Shown here piece after piece: positions 12,101-27,100 of a DNA stretch of 64,000 nt. The DNA comes from Anthonomus grandis grandis (lineage: Eukaryota > Arthropoda > Insecta > Coleoptera > Curculionidae). The stretch is from positions 11,904,001 to 11,968,000 of the forward strand of contig NC_065551.1 in the NCBI RefSeq assembly GCF_022605725.1. The letters are read 5' to 3'. Each line of letters opens with the position of its first letter. Position 1 is the stretch's first letter. The translations under genes and the position numbers were made by a program. Under the pieces are notes generated by a model. That model worked only from the letters and a program-made list of their open reading frames with translations, had not been told where the DNA came from and did not search any database.

Positions 12101-15100
12101 TCTCATTTTTGTAAAGTTAACGTATTCGATTGTTTGGGAGCAAACGTTAAATAAAATGTATAATGTTTTGGCGAATTCATAATAAAAATCTTTTTAAATA
12201 AATATTACATTTAGAATTATACTTCGTTTATTGTATTTAGAAAATTTATTTCATTACAAGAATCTATTGGGTTAGTAAATACAAAATGTAAAGTATTTTT
12301 GTTACAAAATTTAAAGAACTAACCTAAAAGTATATAAATAATAATATGCAAAAAAATTAGTATCAAAAATTAATTAGATCTGCCAAATGTTAAGGATCTG
12401 TCCAAAGTGGTGGTCTTAAGTATTGGTATAGTGGACATTCAGAAAATAAGTGTACATTTGTTTCCTTTACATGAGAATTACACACCAAACATAGGTCGCC
12501 TATGTTTGGTGTGTAATTCTCTCTCTCTCTCTATGTTTTTAATTGTCAATTGTAAAATTCAAATATTTTGCTGGTGTAAGCATTTTTACATTGAGTTATG
12601 GGTGAAACAAGTATAGATTGCATTTCTAAAAAAATTAAGCTTAGCTTTGCAACATCTTTCTTAAAATAATTCCAATAATTCTGATTTATTTTGTTTATAT
12701 ATTATATCGTTATTGGCACAATAGGCAAATTTTTCGAAGTCTTTCGACATCCATTTCAAGTATTAAAAAAAAATGAATAGCTGATTTAAAAATAACGAAC
12801 TTAGTATATTATGCGAGCTTTAAGCCTGACAAGAGCTGAACTTGTATTTCGAGAAAGTTGTAACAGCGCTTTGAAAAAGCTGGTTTTTATTTTTTCTAAA
12901 TTCTCGGCATATCTTAGTCATCAGATTGGTAAGCACTTAAGCAGTTAGTAAATGAGTTAAGAATAGTTCTTTGAAATATCTTTTTGCTACATGCAAATGA
13001 TCCCATTTTCACTCTTGATGGTAATTACTGAAGCAGCTCGCGGCGGAAAACAGGACACCTAAATAATTGTATGCACTCGCAATTTCTAGCTCTTTATCTC
13101 TTCCACAAAAACGGAACAAAAACGGATAGCAGGTTTTATTCCAGATCTGTTAAAACATAAGACCTTTGACTTAGATTCATTTATTTTAAGTTAGTATTTT
13201 AAGCACTTATTCCAGAGAAGGGAATGAGGAATTGAGTCAAAAGCGCGACGAAAGTCTATAAAGGCAGCTATTTTACTTTTCGTTTTTTCTTCTGAACCCT
13301 GATTGGGACTCGGGTATTACTAGGGTTATAGATTATATTTTTATTTAGGATTAGGTAATGAGCAATTATCAATAATCTTTGTAAATAAAAATAAAGATAT
13401 AAATAATCTCCAATTCTATGGTTTACAAAAATTGATATGATATACCGTCAGAGCCTAGAGTTTTTCAATTTTACAGCCAGCCAAAACAGAGTCCAACTCG
13501 TTTAGTTCAACGGAAGTATTGAGTCAGCCACTCCAATATACAGAACATTTTCAGGAACTACACCAGTATGGATATTTGAAAAGAACTGTCCCCAAACCTC
13601 CTCACTACTCCTTACTCCAAATTAAAGCGAAAAGAGATATTCCCTTGAGAGGTTTTATTACAGTCCAAAAAGTTTTTTGGTCATTACAATTAGAGAGAAA
13701 TTCTGACAGCTGCACATCATAGTTAAGCTTTTTTTGTGTGAGCAATTTTTTATATTGTTTCCTATATTCAAGAAATTTAAGTTTCAAAAGTAAATTTCGA
13801 CTTCCCATATTCGTTAAAGTATTTTTTAACGTTAGGTTTGAACTCCCAACATTCCCTATTAAATCAAAGCTTATTTTTTGCTATAAAAGATTACTTATTA
13901 ATGTTAGTTTTTAACATATTCGAGCTACCTGCTCCAATGAACTTATAGCCTCGCAAAAATTACCAAGATATTCGTCCACACTAACTATGCGAGAATTAGA
14001 GTTTATTTGGCCTGCCCTTCCTGATTGAACAGAGCCGGTGAAACCCTACTTGAATGGTACATGCTTTCGTAAAATGTTTGACGCTTGGTTTCGTTCCAGG
14101 CGAGGGAGCAGACTGCAAGAAAGGATTTAAATTGCCGAGAGTATGATCCGGTGTTATTTGCAATAAGCTGTTCAGTTCTATACAGACAGGAAAGTGTGAT
14201 GTAAGGCAAATATTGTACATAACGTACAAGTCACTAATATGACAAAATTCAATAACACTGAGTTGCAATTAACTTGTGTTCTGTTGTAGTCACCGTACAG
14301 TACTAATGCGTCGAACAGTAGTACGTAAATAAATACCGATTTTGTTGAGTTGTGCATTCACTCTAATGGTAATTTTTAGTATCAGTAATTCAGCTGACTA
14401 TTCAAATTCATTTTTTGGTGCCAACATACAAAGCATTTCCACAAGCCAACAAAACAAAAAATACATATATTATACATTAATTAATTATAAATACTGCATT
14501 AAAAATATCAAGTAACACAATAATAATTACAAAATGTGATTCAAAAAAAAATTAAACCTTAACTACAGATACACTATATAGGACCACGCTGGAAACTTTA
14601 AAAATTCATCTTTTGAATAAAATGAGTCCGAATAGTGTATTTCTCAATTGGAATTCTATAAGTCTGCCAGGTAGCTTATTAAAAAGCTTAACAGCCAAAA
14701 ACCCCACACCACTCCGACATCTAGTCAAGCCTTGATATATGGGGACTAGTCTGTTCGCACTCTATATTGTGATTAATTTCTGTGTACCCATAACAGATTT
14801 TCAAATAAACAGATGGTAGGGTAAGTATGCCTAGATTGGTAAAAACATGTCTACAGTCATCCCTAAAACTCAGTTTACCCAGGATTCTAAAAGCCTTTCT
14901 CTGTAGAGCAAATAATCTCTTTATACGAGAAGTATACCCCCATGCTAAAATGCTGTAAGTTAAAACAGGATGGAAGGTTCCAAAATAGGCTGTTCTTAAG
15001 AGCCGTGGGTGAAGAGCCGCCAGAAAGACAGCGGCCATTGAAGGAGAGGCTCCAAATGTTGTTTCAAATGGGTCCCACTGTTGAAGTGCTGTCCACCTCC

Positions 15101-18100
15101 GACTGTCTCATAGTGAAAATGGCCTTATTTGTCTTTTCTGCGTTTAAAGTGTAGACTAGTTAGGGTTATAAGCTTATAGCTATCATCCGCAATAAATAAA
15201 GTAAATTACCACAGTATTCTTAACAACAATTTATCAACAATGGCACTCCCCACTTGCATCGTCTTGGGCAGGAAGCAGGCTGCGTTAATTTTTCAGTATG
15301 TTTCTTGAGCGCACCCGAAACTTGCGCTTGTAGCTCTCCTTAGACGAGGCGTTCCAACATTATCATTGCTAATTTTAATGAGGGCCGTAATAATATATGT
15401 GAAGCAAATCTAATACTTTCAGAAATTCATACTGTGGATGCTTTAGCTGAGACTAGGTTTGTGGGAGTTTTGCGTTCCCTACCTCAGGTCTTACCGAATT
15501 CCAAAGTCGGATCTAGTAGTGCTAAACGCGAGACATCACGTGGTAGAGCTTAGAAATTATTAGATAAATAAGTTATTTATATAATATAATTAAGTTATTT
15601 AGAATTAAATATCCTTAAATTTAGCATTAAATATCATGTATGCTCAATTATTAAACCGAAGAACGAAATAGCCTTTGACGATATTTTTTGATACTTAGTT
15701 CGATGCAAGTCCAATAATTCTTAAATACAATTTTAAAAAATCTTTAATTGAATAATTTAGAAAAAACAAAGACTTAAAATTGGTAATGTTTGTTGCAAAA
15801 TCTGCAGGGAGGGAATATTAGAAATGCCTTAACGAATCACTAAGAGTGCAAAGTCAGAATCTGCTTAAAGAAATTCATATTGTGTTCAGATTGCGCAGTT
15901 GGAAACATGTGCTAATCAGGTTAAAGAAATAATGAAATCCAAATACTGAAAATTATGTTTTTTCTGCAGATTGGCTAATGAGACAATCTTACATACTGTA
16001 CTTTACAAAAGTTGGTTATATAATCGGGGAAAAATAAAGGTAATCTTGAAGTTAATTTTCAAGGTGATTAAAAGTGTAGATTATATTTAAAACAATTTTT
16101 GTCACCTTAACAATGTCAAATGCTTACAAAACTACTAGGTATTTGAAGTTGAAGAAGTAGTTCATTCTTGCAGTGGAGTTAATAAATCAATGGATAACTA
16201 AAAGTAATTTGGTCATCTTCCACTAAATTTATTTAAAAAATATAAATCCGACATGTTTCGTACATATAACATGTCCATGATCAGGGACAACAAATTAAGG
16301 GGTTCTGTCAATACATCTTATAGTTCTACTGCCTAAGACAACGTTAAAAGGTTAAAACGACTAAAAATGGCATATTAAGATACATGAGAATGGGACAAAA
16401 CTTGGATTTACAAAAACTTTAACTATAAGATGTATTGCCAGAACCCCTTAATTTCCTATCCCTGATAGTGGACATGTTATATGTCCGAAATATGTTGGAT
16501 TACACCAAGGTTTGGCTTGGTTTCACCAAGAAAAAACTCAAAACTGGATATTAAGCAGGCTTTAAAGCATTCTACAAGGTCAAATTTTTTATTTCCTTTT
16601 GAGCGTAGAATTTTTTGCATTTTGTGAAAGCGGAATCAAAAATAAGATGTTTTAATTAAGAAACTGTTATTATTTAATTATTATGTATTTTATTATTTCT
16701 TCAATGTATTTCCCCTTCGTCCCAACTTTCTACAGGTCATTTTTTTATATTATTTGTTTTTACAGAATTACTTGCGTGGAAAATTAATTATTATATTTAA
16801 GAGTTATGCGATGAGAGTATTTTCTTAATTTAATATTTATTTAAATAGTGCCGTAATCGCCAATAAAAATAATAGCTAGCCAAATTTGCCCTTGTCAGAA
16901 TGTAATGTAGTATTTCTTTTTTTTTTCAGGAACGATTATTACCCTTTTAGAAAACATAGCAGAAGCTTTAGGAGCTGAATTTAAAGTATACCTGCCCCAA
17001 TTAATTCCTCAAATATTAAAAGTTTTAAACCACGATAGTTCCAAAGATAAACAACACACAATTAAGCTTCTTAAGGCCTTGCATAGATTTGACAATAATT
17101 TGGACGACTACATGCATTTGGTATTGCCACCAATTGTCAGGTTGGTAAATATTAAAATTAATTCGGATTTGGCACTTATTTACTTCTATTTAAAGATTAA
17201 TCGACGCCTCTGACTATCCTACAGCAGTATCTAAACAAGCATTAGAAACAATAGATCAATTAGCTGAGTTAATTGATCTTTCAGACTACACTTCTCGTAT
17301 AACTCATCCTTTAGTACGAGTTATAGATAAAAATCCCGAACTGAGGGATACCGCAATGGACACATTATGTTCTTTAGTTATGCAGTTGGGAAAGAAATTT
17401 CGTATATTTGTACCAATGGTGCAAAAAGTGGTTATCAAGCATAAAATTTGTAATAGGAGGTATGTATATTAAGATATTAAGCTTACAATTCCAAAAGGAG
17501 GATGTCTTTAGTTTTAGTAAAATATTTTTGTCTAATACTCTTGGCTTAAAAAGGTGAAACTTCTATAGCGAATATAAGAAAACTGGAGGTCGCAAGATTT
17601 TGCCAAATTATAAATAATGGCCAATCCTAATATTCAACAAATTTCGTTTGTAATATCTGCTAATGTAAAGCATTGGGAGACGATTAAATTTGCTTAATTC
17701 TTATTAACTGGGGATTAGATAATCAAACTAAACAAGCTAGGGCCAAGATTTCTGGCAACATTTTCTGTCAATTTTAAATTATTTTGCACAAAATATATAT
17801 GTTTGAGTTTATATTCAGCATTACGCAAAAAAAAACGCTGCATGGTTTTGTTGTGCAATGAAACTTCATCAAATGACAATTTTTGATGAAGTATCTGTAA
17901 AAAGATAATTAATAAAATTGAGGTTAGGTTATATTTATTATTTACGTTACATTAAGTGGATGACTGAAATTAGTATTCTTATTGTTATTATTAAATCTTA
18001 TAATTATTATGCCTACATTGCTCTTGGAATGGTAATCTTTAATTTTGGGTTAACGGGATACGGTTTTCGCGACAGTATGCTACTTTTTCGTAAAGCTCAA

Positions 18101-21100
18101 GCTGACGATAATAAATTTATTCATAAGTTTTTTAGTTTTTAAGATACAGATCATTTTTGCACAAATGTTCTATGTTAGGACCCTCCTTGTGTCTCTGTTA
18201 TCCTTCAACTTATCGAAAATGAAAAACAATATTTTTATAGATTTGTTTTCCATAGAATACAATGTTGTGGGTAATTTGTGTTACATATTTACTGTTTTTG
18301 AATTATAAACCGAGCTTATAAAAAGAACACGATGTATCTTTATAAACTATAAAATTTGTAGTTCTTTTACCGTTTCAAAAATATATAATAGAATGCAGTT
18401 TTTATCATAAACACGCAAATAAATGACAAATTTCTAAAATTAAATAACTTAATTTTGTAATAAGTGAACCTTTTTTGTTGTGGTATTACGATAAAAAAAT
18501 AATTTTTGGTCAATTTTTGTAGACGGGATAGCACAAAAAAGTTATGATAAGTTATTAACCGAAATAGTGTGGTAAGTGGTATCCTCTAGAAGTTTGGCCA
18601 TAAAAAATAATGGAGTCTTGTTTCTCATACCAGAAAAATCTTTCTATACTGAGTTTTATGCCAAAATTTGGAACGCTTCTCAAGCAATAAAAAAAATAGA
18701 AAATATAATTCTAACCCTGTATCTCGCAACTATCAACTTTTGGGTTAAGGTATGTTTTGGATCAATTCACATTTTTTGGCCTGTAGTATCTCCGAGTTCG
18801 AGATTTCCCAACCTTTCGCAGATACCCTGTATACTTCATTTTGTATATAGCCCCACAAAAAAAACGTAAAATTAAGAGATCTGCAGATTGTGTAGGCCAT
18901 ATAACAGGTCCGTTGCTAGGTATACGTCTTTGAGGAAAGTTATTATCAAGAAATGCCCATGTTGCTGTAGATGAACAGCAGGTTGGGCTAATGGAATATT
19001 TTCGAGCAGTTCTGGAATAACTTCCTCAACGATTTCTAGGTGTCTATCGTACTGTAAACCCTAAAAAAATTTATAAACTATTTGACTGCCTAAAATAAAA
19101 CATGATGCTTTAACTCCGAAGCGTCGTTCTTGTGCCCTCTAAATCCTTAAATATTAATTTTCTGAGAAATTCCGCAATACGATTTAGTGCCTGAAACCCC
19201 TAAAGTATATAAGCTACATTTTCTAAGATACTATTGTTTGGTATATTTCAGAGCAGGATCCCAAAACAGCTAAATATATTACAATAAATTTTTAAAAAAA
19301 CCGATTGGAGGAAAATTCAATTTGAAGTATTTTTCAAATTGCTTATTTTTTGAATAAAAAACCTGTTCACAAAGATAAAAAATAAGAGGACTATGAGTTA
19401 CTTCTTTGGCACTTTTTTAGAATCTTCAGAATAGCAAAAAAACTTAAAGTATTTTTTAGTATCAAATTCAGATATTTTAAGTTTGGATGAATTAAGAAGT
19501 TTGATTAATACCATACCCTAGGATGACGTCAACTCCCTTAAGTTTTAATACTGAATCTTAAAGTAGCTTACCAACGACTGACAATAAAATATTTCAACCA
19601 CTAAGCAAGTCAAATTCATACGAAGGGGAGCATTGTGCTTATTCTGACAGTGGCAAAACTAAAAATATTAAATACATTATTATAGATATCATTTTACGTT
19701 TAAAAGGCTCTGATATTTTAATGCAAAACTTACAATTTGCTTCAAAATAGTTCAAGAAGGGAAAGATATAGATATTCACCCACCATAATCTATGTTCATG
19801 TTTATTTACTTTTATCAGTTCTCAGTCTCATTCAGTATCAGCTTATCAGCCTCACTCTAATAAATATTAATTTTTACTTCTATTATAGTCACTATTATCA
19901 TCATTACTTTTTGTTGCAATTCATATTAAGCACTGTTTAAATTATAATGAAGAAAATAGAGAAACAGGAGACAGTATCAACATCAGTACAATACTATTGC
20001 ATCATCCGCAGTGTCTTTGCTGTAAATTTTCTCAAGTCTAAGAGAAATTTTGGAAATGTTATACCTGTTTATAAAACCCATAATAGAAAACTGACTACTT
20101 GGTATTTTGTACTGCAATGAGTAATGTTTCATCTTTTAATAAACCGAGCATATTTTATCCTCCCAGCAAGTCCCCTTTTTTATCTTTTTGACACAGTTCA
20201 TTCATTAAATTGTACTTTTAATAACTTGCCAATCATATATAATTTAACATAGAATTTTATTGGTAAGGTTAATAATTTAAAACCAGATCAAATATGTTCT
20301 TATCCTGATTTTGAGACAGGTCAAAAAAAAAGGTCAGGCATAATATATATTAGCTGCTAATGTTATTTTACCAAAATAACATTAGCAGCCTTTAATGATA
20401 ATCCAAAATTTGTATTCACGCAGCAAATGAGTTCAGTTAATTTTTTTTCCTAGAATAACTAGCGCTTATTATGAGAAATATTCCACAAATTCAATGTGGG
20501 GTTTCTGCTTTGAAATATTGTTTTTACAAAATAGGTCGCACGACGAAGAGAATCAGTTTATTCTCTGGTAATTCTGTTTAAATTGAAGGTCTTTAACGTT
20601 ATGAAAATTAATACTGCTAAATCCCATGCTGCAATTACTGCCTCTTAAAAAGGAACAAACAATAATAATGCATTTCACAGACACCAGGGAAGCTGTTTTA
20701 CAATTTAACAAGCGCACGATTTTTCGAAGATTTTTAATGCAACGTGTAATTTTAATAGAAATAAAAGCAAATAAGGATAAAAGTTAAAAAGTAGTAAAAA
20801 TCGCTTCTTGGTATCTATACACCGTGTTGGCAAAAATATCGGGAACATTTTTATAACTTTATATTTTTTTATGTGTTATGCCAACTATAACTTTTTAGGC
20901 AGAAAGTATTAGACAAAAATAATTACAATAAATTTTGTTCATAAAACCAAAAACGTGTTCTGTTTGATTCTAGCTAATTAATTTCTTACCTATTGTGCCA
21001 AGAAAATTTAAAATAGTTTTAAAAACTACTCAATTTTCTTTGTACTATTTATATTTTTTCAAATATTAGGTGGGAAACACTCGTTTCGACAATCGAAGCT

Positions 21101-24100
21101 CAGACCACAATGGCAGATGAACTCGACTTACCCATTCCTAGAAATCAGTAAGTGACCTTTGCAAAATTTTCAAATTTAATTTTATTTAATAAAATTTTCC
21201 TTAGGCAAAAACGTAGTCAACAAGACAAGAAAGAAGTTGTACTTTCCGGCGATACCTCAGTCATGTCTCAGAGATTAAAAGTGTTAGAGAAAAATCTGCA
21301 ACAGACTTGGGTGCAAGTTAGACAAGTTTCTAAAGTTAGTTTTTTCTAAGGAAAAATACAAAAAAATAAATGTATTTATTTACTTTAAAATTTTAGGATG
21401 ATTGGCTAGAATGGCTTAGAGGGCTCAGTTTAGAACTTTTAAAACAATCTCCTATACCCGCCCTCAGGTCTTGCTTACCTTTGGCACAGACTTACTCTCA
21501 ACTTCCCAGAGATTTATTTAACGCCGCTTTTGTCAGCTGTTGGACGGACTTAAGTGAAAGTATGCAAAAGGAATTGATTGGTAAGTATAAATAAAAAGGT
21601 TGTTATAATTATAACGCATTTAATTATTATCACAATTATTTTAAACACGGAGTTGTCTCGTCAATTTTTCGAGGGGAAAGAGATAAGGGTCGGTTTGTAG
21701 GTTGTTTATATTAACTTGATTCAGAGGCAAATGGTGAGCAAATAGTGTGCATCATATAGTTTAGGGCATGCATGTCCAACTTCAGATTCGGACTTTCATT
21801 ATGACTTCATAGATTAAATTTAGTTCCAAATTTTTTTTCTTAAAAATTTCCAAACTTGTACAAATAGATATACAAATGCTACATTGGATATTTTTTAAAA
21901 ATAATTTTCACTGAGGTACAACTTCTTTAACTTTATAAAGAAAAATAATCAAATTACTCGCCTATTGCTTAATTTCACACGATTTCTTAGGTTGTTTTGA
22001 GAAAGCTCTTAATGTACCTGATGTCCCCGAAATTACACAAACAATTCTAAATCTAGCAGAGTTTATGGAGCATTGCGACAAGGGACCTTTGCCGTTGGAT
22101 GGTCACATTTTAGGCGAACATGCCATGCATTGCAGGTATTTTTATAATTTTTAATTAATATAATTTTTTTTTAAACTGCCTATACAAGATTAGAGGCAGT
22201 GTTTTGTAAAACAAAATTTAAAAGTTAATTTTGTAACAAACTTTATTATCTTTTTTTTTAGGGCTTATGCAAAAGCACTGCATTATAAAGAAGAAGAGTT
22301 CTTAAGATCCAATAGCAAAAATCATCAAGTTATTGAGTCTTTGATTTCCATAAATAACAAATTGCAACAAAAAGAAGCTGCCGAGGGTCTGTTACAGTAC
22401 GTTATGAGGCAAGGAAATGACGTTCAAGTGCAGGTAATGTAACAAATTGATGTCAGTATGTTGATTACAAATTTTAAATTTATATTTTAGGTGCGATGGT
22501 ATGAGAAACTTCATAACTGGGATAAAGCTTTGGGTCTGTACCAGGAAAAACTGGCTGTTGATTCTTCAGATCAGGAAGCTTGCCTAGGACAGATGAGGTA
22601 GCATAATTTAACTATTTTACTTTTTGTTTTTTTTAATATTATAATAATAAATTAGGTGCCTGGAAGCTTTAGGCGAATGGAGTCAGCTGCATAATTTAGC
22701 AATAAACAAATATGAGCTATTGACTGGGGATAATAAGCAGAAGGCAGGCAGGTTGGCTCTGGCCTCTGCTTTTGGATTACATCATTATAAATCCATGGAG
22801 AGGTAAGAAAATTGTGGTACAATTTAAAATCATGCTGATCAGTCTTTAACAAATCTCCTTTAGGGAGTCAGCAGACAGACCTCACTTTGCTGTGTTACTG
22901 CACGTTGCATTAATGATTTGTGAGCGTTATTTTCGTGTTTTTTTCACTATGGCTGTTTATACCTCTTCCGAAAGAGTTCAACTAATTAAATGGTTTTATG
23001 GAGGCAATTCGGCAGTACAATGTAGAGATTTGTTTTCAGTGACATTTGAGAATAGATAGATAGCACGATTCCTTGTGCAAAAACGGTTTTAAATGTGGTT
23101 ACAAATTTTGAGACATCTTTTTGTCTTCAAAATTGTAAAAAATGCCACACAAAACGTCAAGAACCACTTGTTGAAGTGGTCCAGGATATAGAACGGCGGG
23201 AAGAAATGGTTTGCAGTACCCTAGAACTTGATTGGACACGGTCCACCAGAAGTGTTGGAGAGGAACTGGGAATGAGCAATAAAACTGTTGCTCGTATCTG
23301 GAAAAAATATGGGTACAAATGTTTCAAGTATTCAAAAACTCAGGAAATATTTCCTGAAGACCAGTGGCGAAGAATGGAATTTTGTGAAACCATGATGGAA
23401 AAGACAAATGAAAACGAATATTTTTTAAAAAATATTTTGTTTTCCGATGAATCTTCTCTTCCATTACATGGCAAACACAATCCTTCCATTTTTCGTTATT
23501 GGTCTCAGGAAAACGAGTACAGAAGTTTTCAGTTTCGTACCCAGTATCCTCAGAAATTGGGCAGGTATTTTGGGCGACAATGTTATAGGGCCATTTTTTA
23601 TTGATGGCACTTTAAACGCCCAAAAGTACCTTGAGTTGCTGCAGAACCAAGTTCTTCCTGCCATTCAAATCTACCTGATGTAGACATCGGATCGGTTTAT
23701 TTTCAGCAAGATGGGTGTCCTGCTCATAACGCGGCTAGAGTAAAAGAATTTTAAACAAATATTTTTCCTAACCGCCTTATTAGTGGGACTGGCGATATTA
23801 AATGGCCTCCTAGTTCTCCAGATTTGTCTCCAAATGACTTTTATCTGTGGGGTTACCTTAAGCAGACCATTTACAAGCATGAATTTAGTAGACCAACAAA
23901 TTTAGAGGAGTTGCGAAATAAAATTGTCGAAGGTGCCAATTACATTTTACTTGAAATTCTTTTGGAGGTGCGAAATAGCTTTTACGATAGGTTAAGTTTT
24001 TGTTTAGCGAAAGAAGGCGGTTTTGTTCATTGTCATGTCTGTAAAACCCGCATTAGAATAAATATTTTAAAAATGCCTGGATTTTCGCGTAATATTTTGG

Positions 24101-27100
24101 GACATTTTGTCGCCAAACGACGCAGCTCCCACGAAAGTCAGATGTTTACTAATCCCGTCCTCGGGACGGCCGGGGCGGTGCTCTGTCGCAGGCACTCGTA
24201 CACGCGCGACGTTGCAAAATTTCGCCTCTGTGCGGTTTCCTATAAGTAACGAACGAAAACACGATCTGTATAAAAAGACTTGTCCTGACTGATAATCAAC
24301 GTACAGCGCAAACGGGAAAACCTAGAAGTATGAAATTTGGAGACAACATTCCTATGGTTATGTAGGCGTCCACTAAGAAGGGATTTTTTGAAATTCCATC
24401 GAGAAGGGGTTGGAACCACCCCTTATGTATCATAGCTTTAAAACTATGTACTTTTTTAAAAAAAAATGGTGATGAATGAACATAATGTTTATTTTATTTT
24501 TTTAGGTAATTTTCATCTTTTGGTTTTTTTTTAAAGGGTTAAAACCACCCTTTAACATTTTAACATCTTTTTTTATCCTTAAATTCATTGCTTTTGAAAA
24601 CAACAGATTCTCGACAATTCCGCCACCCTGAAGTGGTTAAATGGGGTGAAAACTTCTTGTACGAAAATTCTTTAATTTTAAACTTATAGCGTTGAAAATT
24701 AATATTTTTACATATTACAAGAAGGCAAAACAAAAAATTTTGTGTGCAAAGAAGTCTTTCAGTAAAACTTTTATTTACAAATTCCACGCGAGCAACGCCG
24801 CGGGCATTCAGCTAGTAGTATTATAAATAAATGCCAATTAATCCTAAATTCAGCATCCATTGTATTAAGTTGAGCATAGACATTATCTAAATATCTTTGA
24901 AATTCAGTCTCGACGCGCGGTTTGAAAACTTCCTCTGATTGGTCTGACGTAAAAATTAGTTCGGCTTCGGAATAACTTTTGACGTAATCCGATCCACGCA
25001 AACTATACATAGATGGCGTTTGTATTAGTCGCTTTTTAGTGGTTATGTTGTTGTTCCATGTATATCTTGTGATTTATTTGATTCCGATTTTGTTAATTCA
25101 TTCTAAATACTACCATGACTGTTTAAAACGTAGATTCCGATTCGTATTGTGTCAACCTCGCCTTCGTAGCAAGCGAGAAAAATTGCGACGAAATCTGTCT
25201 AATCAGATAACCTTCCGAAAGAAGATTGGATAGTGATGTGCAGAGTTTTTCATGCGCAATATTTTTTACTATACACAAGCCTCTATAACATATAGTATTT
25301 GGCATTGGCTAATTTAATATCAAAAACTTCCTTCGAGTCGAAGGACTGGAACCAACTTTTTAAATTTTTGTTTCAACTTTCTTAGTTATAGTAGTGAAGG
25401 GGAAGCCCAGAATAAGAGGAAGACTATGTAACTTCTTTACGTACACGTTTATGTACAGGGTGGTAATTTTATTAGCGGCTGATCCGACTTTAACATCAGC
25501 ATTTTAAAGGGGACTCCCCGTACATTTTTAAATTTTTAGGTTCCCTGGGAGAAATAAAGGTAACTTTCATAAGAACTACCTATCCGAGTTTTGTGTAGCT
25601 TAGATAGAAATTAAGGTTTTGTATTTTTTTTAGCAAATTATAAATTATAGTGTTTTGTAATGCCGGCAACTAAGACTTTTTAATAAAATGCCTACCACGA
25701 TTTAAGAAGACCTCCTATCCTCTATTATCTAGTATTTTTAAAAAGAGCAAAAAAAGCTATTCATCGATATATACCGGGTGACACAGAAAAAAGGGAACAC
25801 TAAATAACTTTTTATTTTTCAACATAAACAAATGAAATTTGATATATCGATAGAATAGTTATAAGAGCATCTTTTGACATATTCTATTGTGTACCATCAC
25901 TTCCGGTTTAACAGGAAGAGACACTAACTTTCTTATTTTAAATGGAACACTTGGTATATTATTACGTATTTCGATAGAAAATGACATTCTGAAAACAATG
26001 ATACTCTATTTGCTACTTTTTATTTTATACCCATAGAAATTTTTTTTTTTTTTAAATTTTAAAATAGGGTGCTATGAATCCGTTGAAAGTTTTAATTTTT
26101 AATCAAGTAATCACGGAAAAATAGTTTTCATTGCATTTTCTGACTTAAATCGTTTTTTTTTTTAGTTAAATTGTTTTAACACGCCTATTTAAAATGTTCA
26201 AACTATTAATTTTGGCATTTACTTTATTTTTTTTAATAGCACATAAGTGGGAACAACCGCTTTTGAAATGCGGTTTCTTTTTTCCCAATAATTTGATATG
26301 ATTATTTTTTAAATCGGTCGATAAATAAGTTCATATGAAAAAAAAATCACATTAATAAACGCATTTAATTAATAACAATAGCATAGAAGGATTTGATTTC
26401 TTGAATAGGCTGGGTTTTGACGCGTTCTGCAATATTTTTCAATTGACATAATACATGACATCTTGTTAGGCGCAATTATTATTTGTTATTTAAATATATT
26501 TGCTAATATTTGAAATGTTTACCAATGAAGAAAAAGTTGATATGCCGTACGATATATTCCCGCGCATACGTAATTTCATTAGACAAGAAGGTGGTTGTTT
26601 CGAACAATACATATAAAAAGTTTATATTAAAATAATATATAAACCTCATATTTTTTCTGTTTATTGACCTCTTGTGTGTTCCTTTGTTATGTTAGGTAAA
26701 TGTTAAATAAAATATGTAGTATTAAGATACTGTAAAAAATATTGCATTGAAAAATTTGTTCTTTTATTCTCAAATAGTAATATGACGTTTGACAAAATAT
26801 GATGTGTTATGTCAGTTGAAAAAAATAAGCAGGCGTGTCATTACATATTGCTTCCTGTTCGTTCATTTTTGTTAATTAGTTTTTTTCTTCTTATGGGCTT
26901 ATTTATCAACCGATTTAAAAAATAATCATATCAAATTATTGGGAAAAAGAAACCGTATTTCAAAAGTGGTTGTTTCCAATAATTTGCTATTTAAAAAAAT
27001 AAAGTAAATGCCAAAATTAATAGTTTGGACATTTTAAACAGGCGTGTTAACGATTTAACGAGGATATACCTGAAACCTCCACCAGGCAAACCGCTTTGGA

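Larger units (their letters stand above)
17460..21069. other. TOR intron 9
   Basis: 3.6-kb intron. Contains a mariner-type C-terminal fragment on the minus strand (18835-19090) and a perfect hairpin (20353-20389). The remaining sequence is AT-rich without recognisable genes. Confidence 0.45.

Noticed and set aside
17141..17152. Alternative exon 8 donor at GTAAAT a few bases downstream
   Set aside because: Using it shifts the next exon out of frame and creates a stop; GTTGGT keeps the conserved IVRLIDA junction.
17918..18142. Hydrophobic 74-codon open frame in intron 9
   Set aside because: AT-rich chance frame with no family signature and no neighbouring exon signals I trust.
18819..18834. 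ACCCTGTATAC as a transposon end
   Set aside because: It lies inside the presumed transposase reading frame, and no matching end was found, so it may be chance.
24107..24292. Short frames over the GC-rich block next to the Helitron-like end
   Set aside because: High GC raises the chance of open frames; no motif was found.
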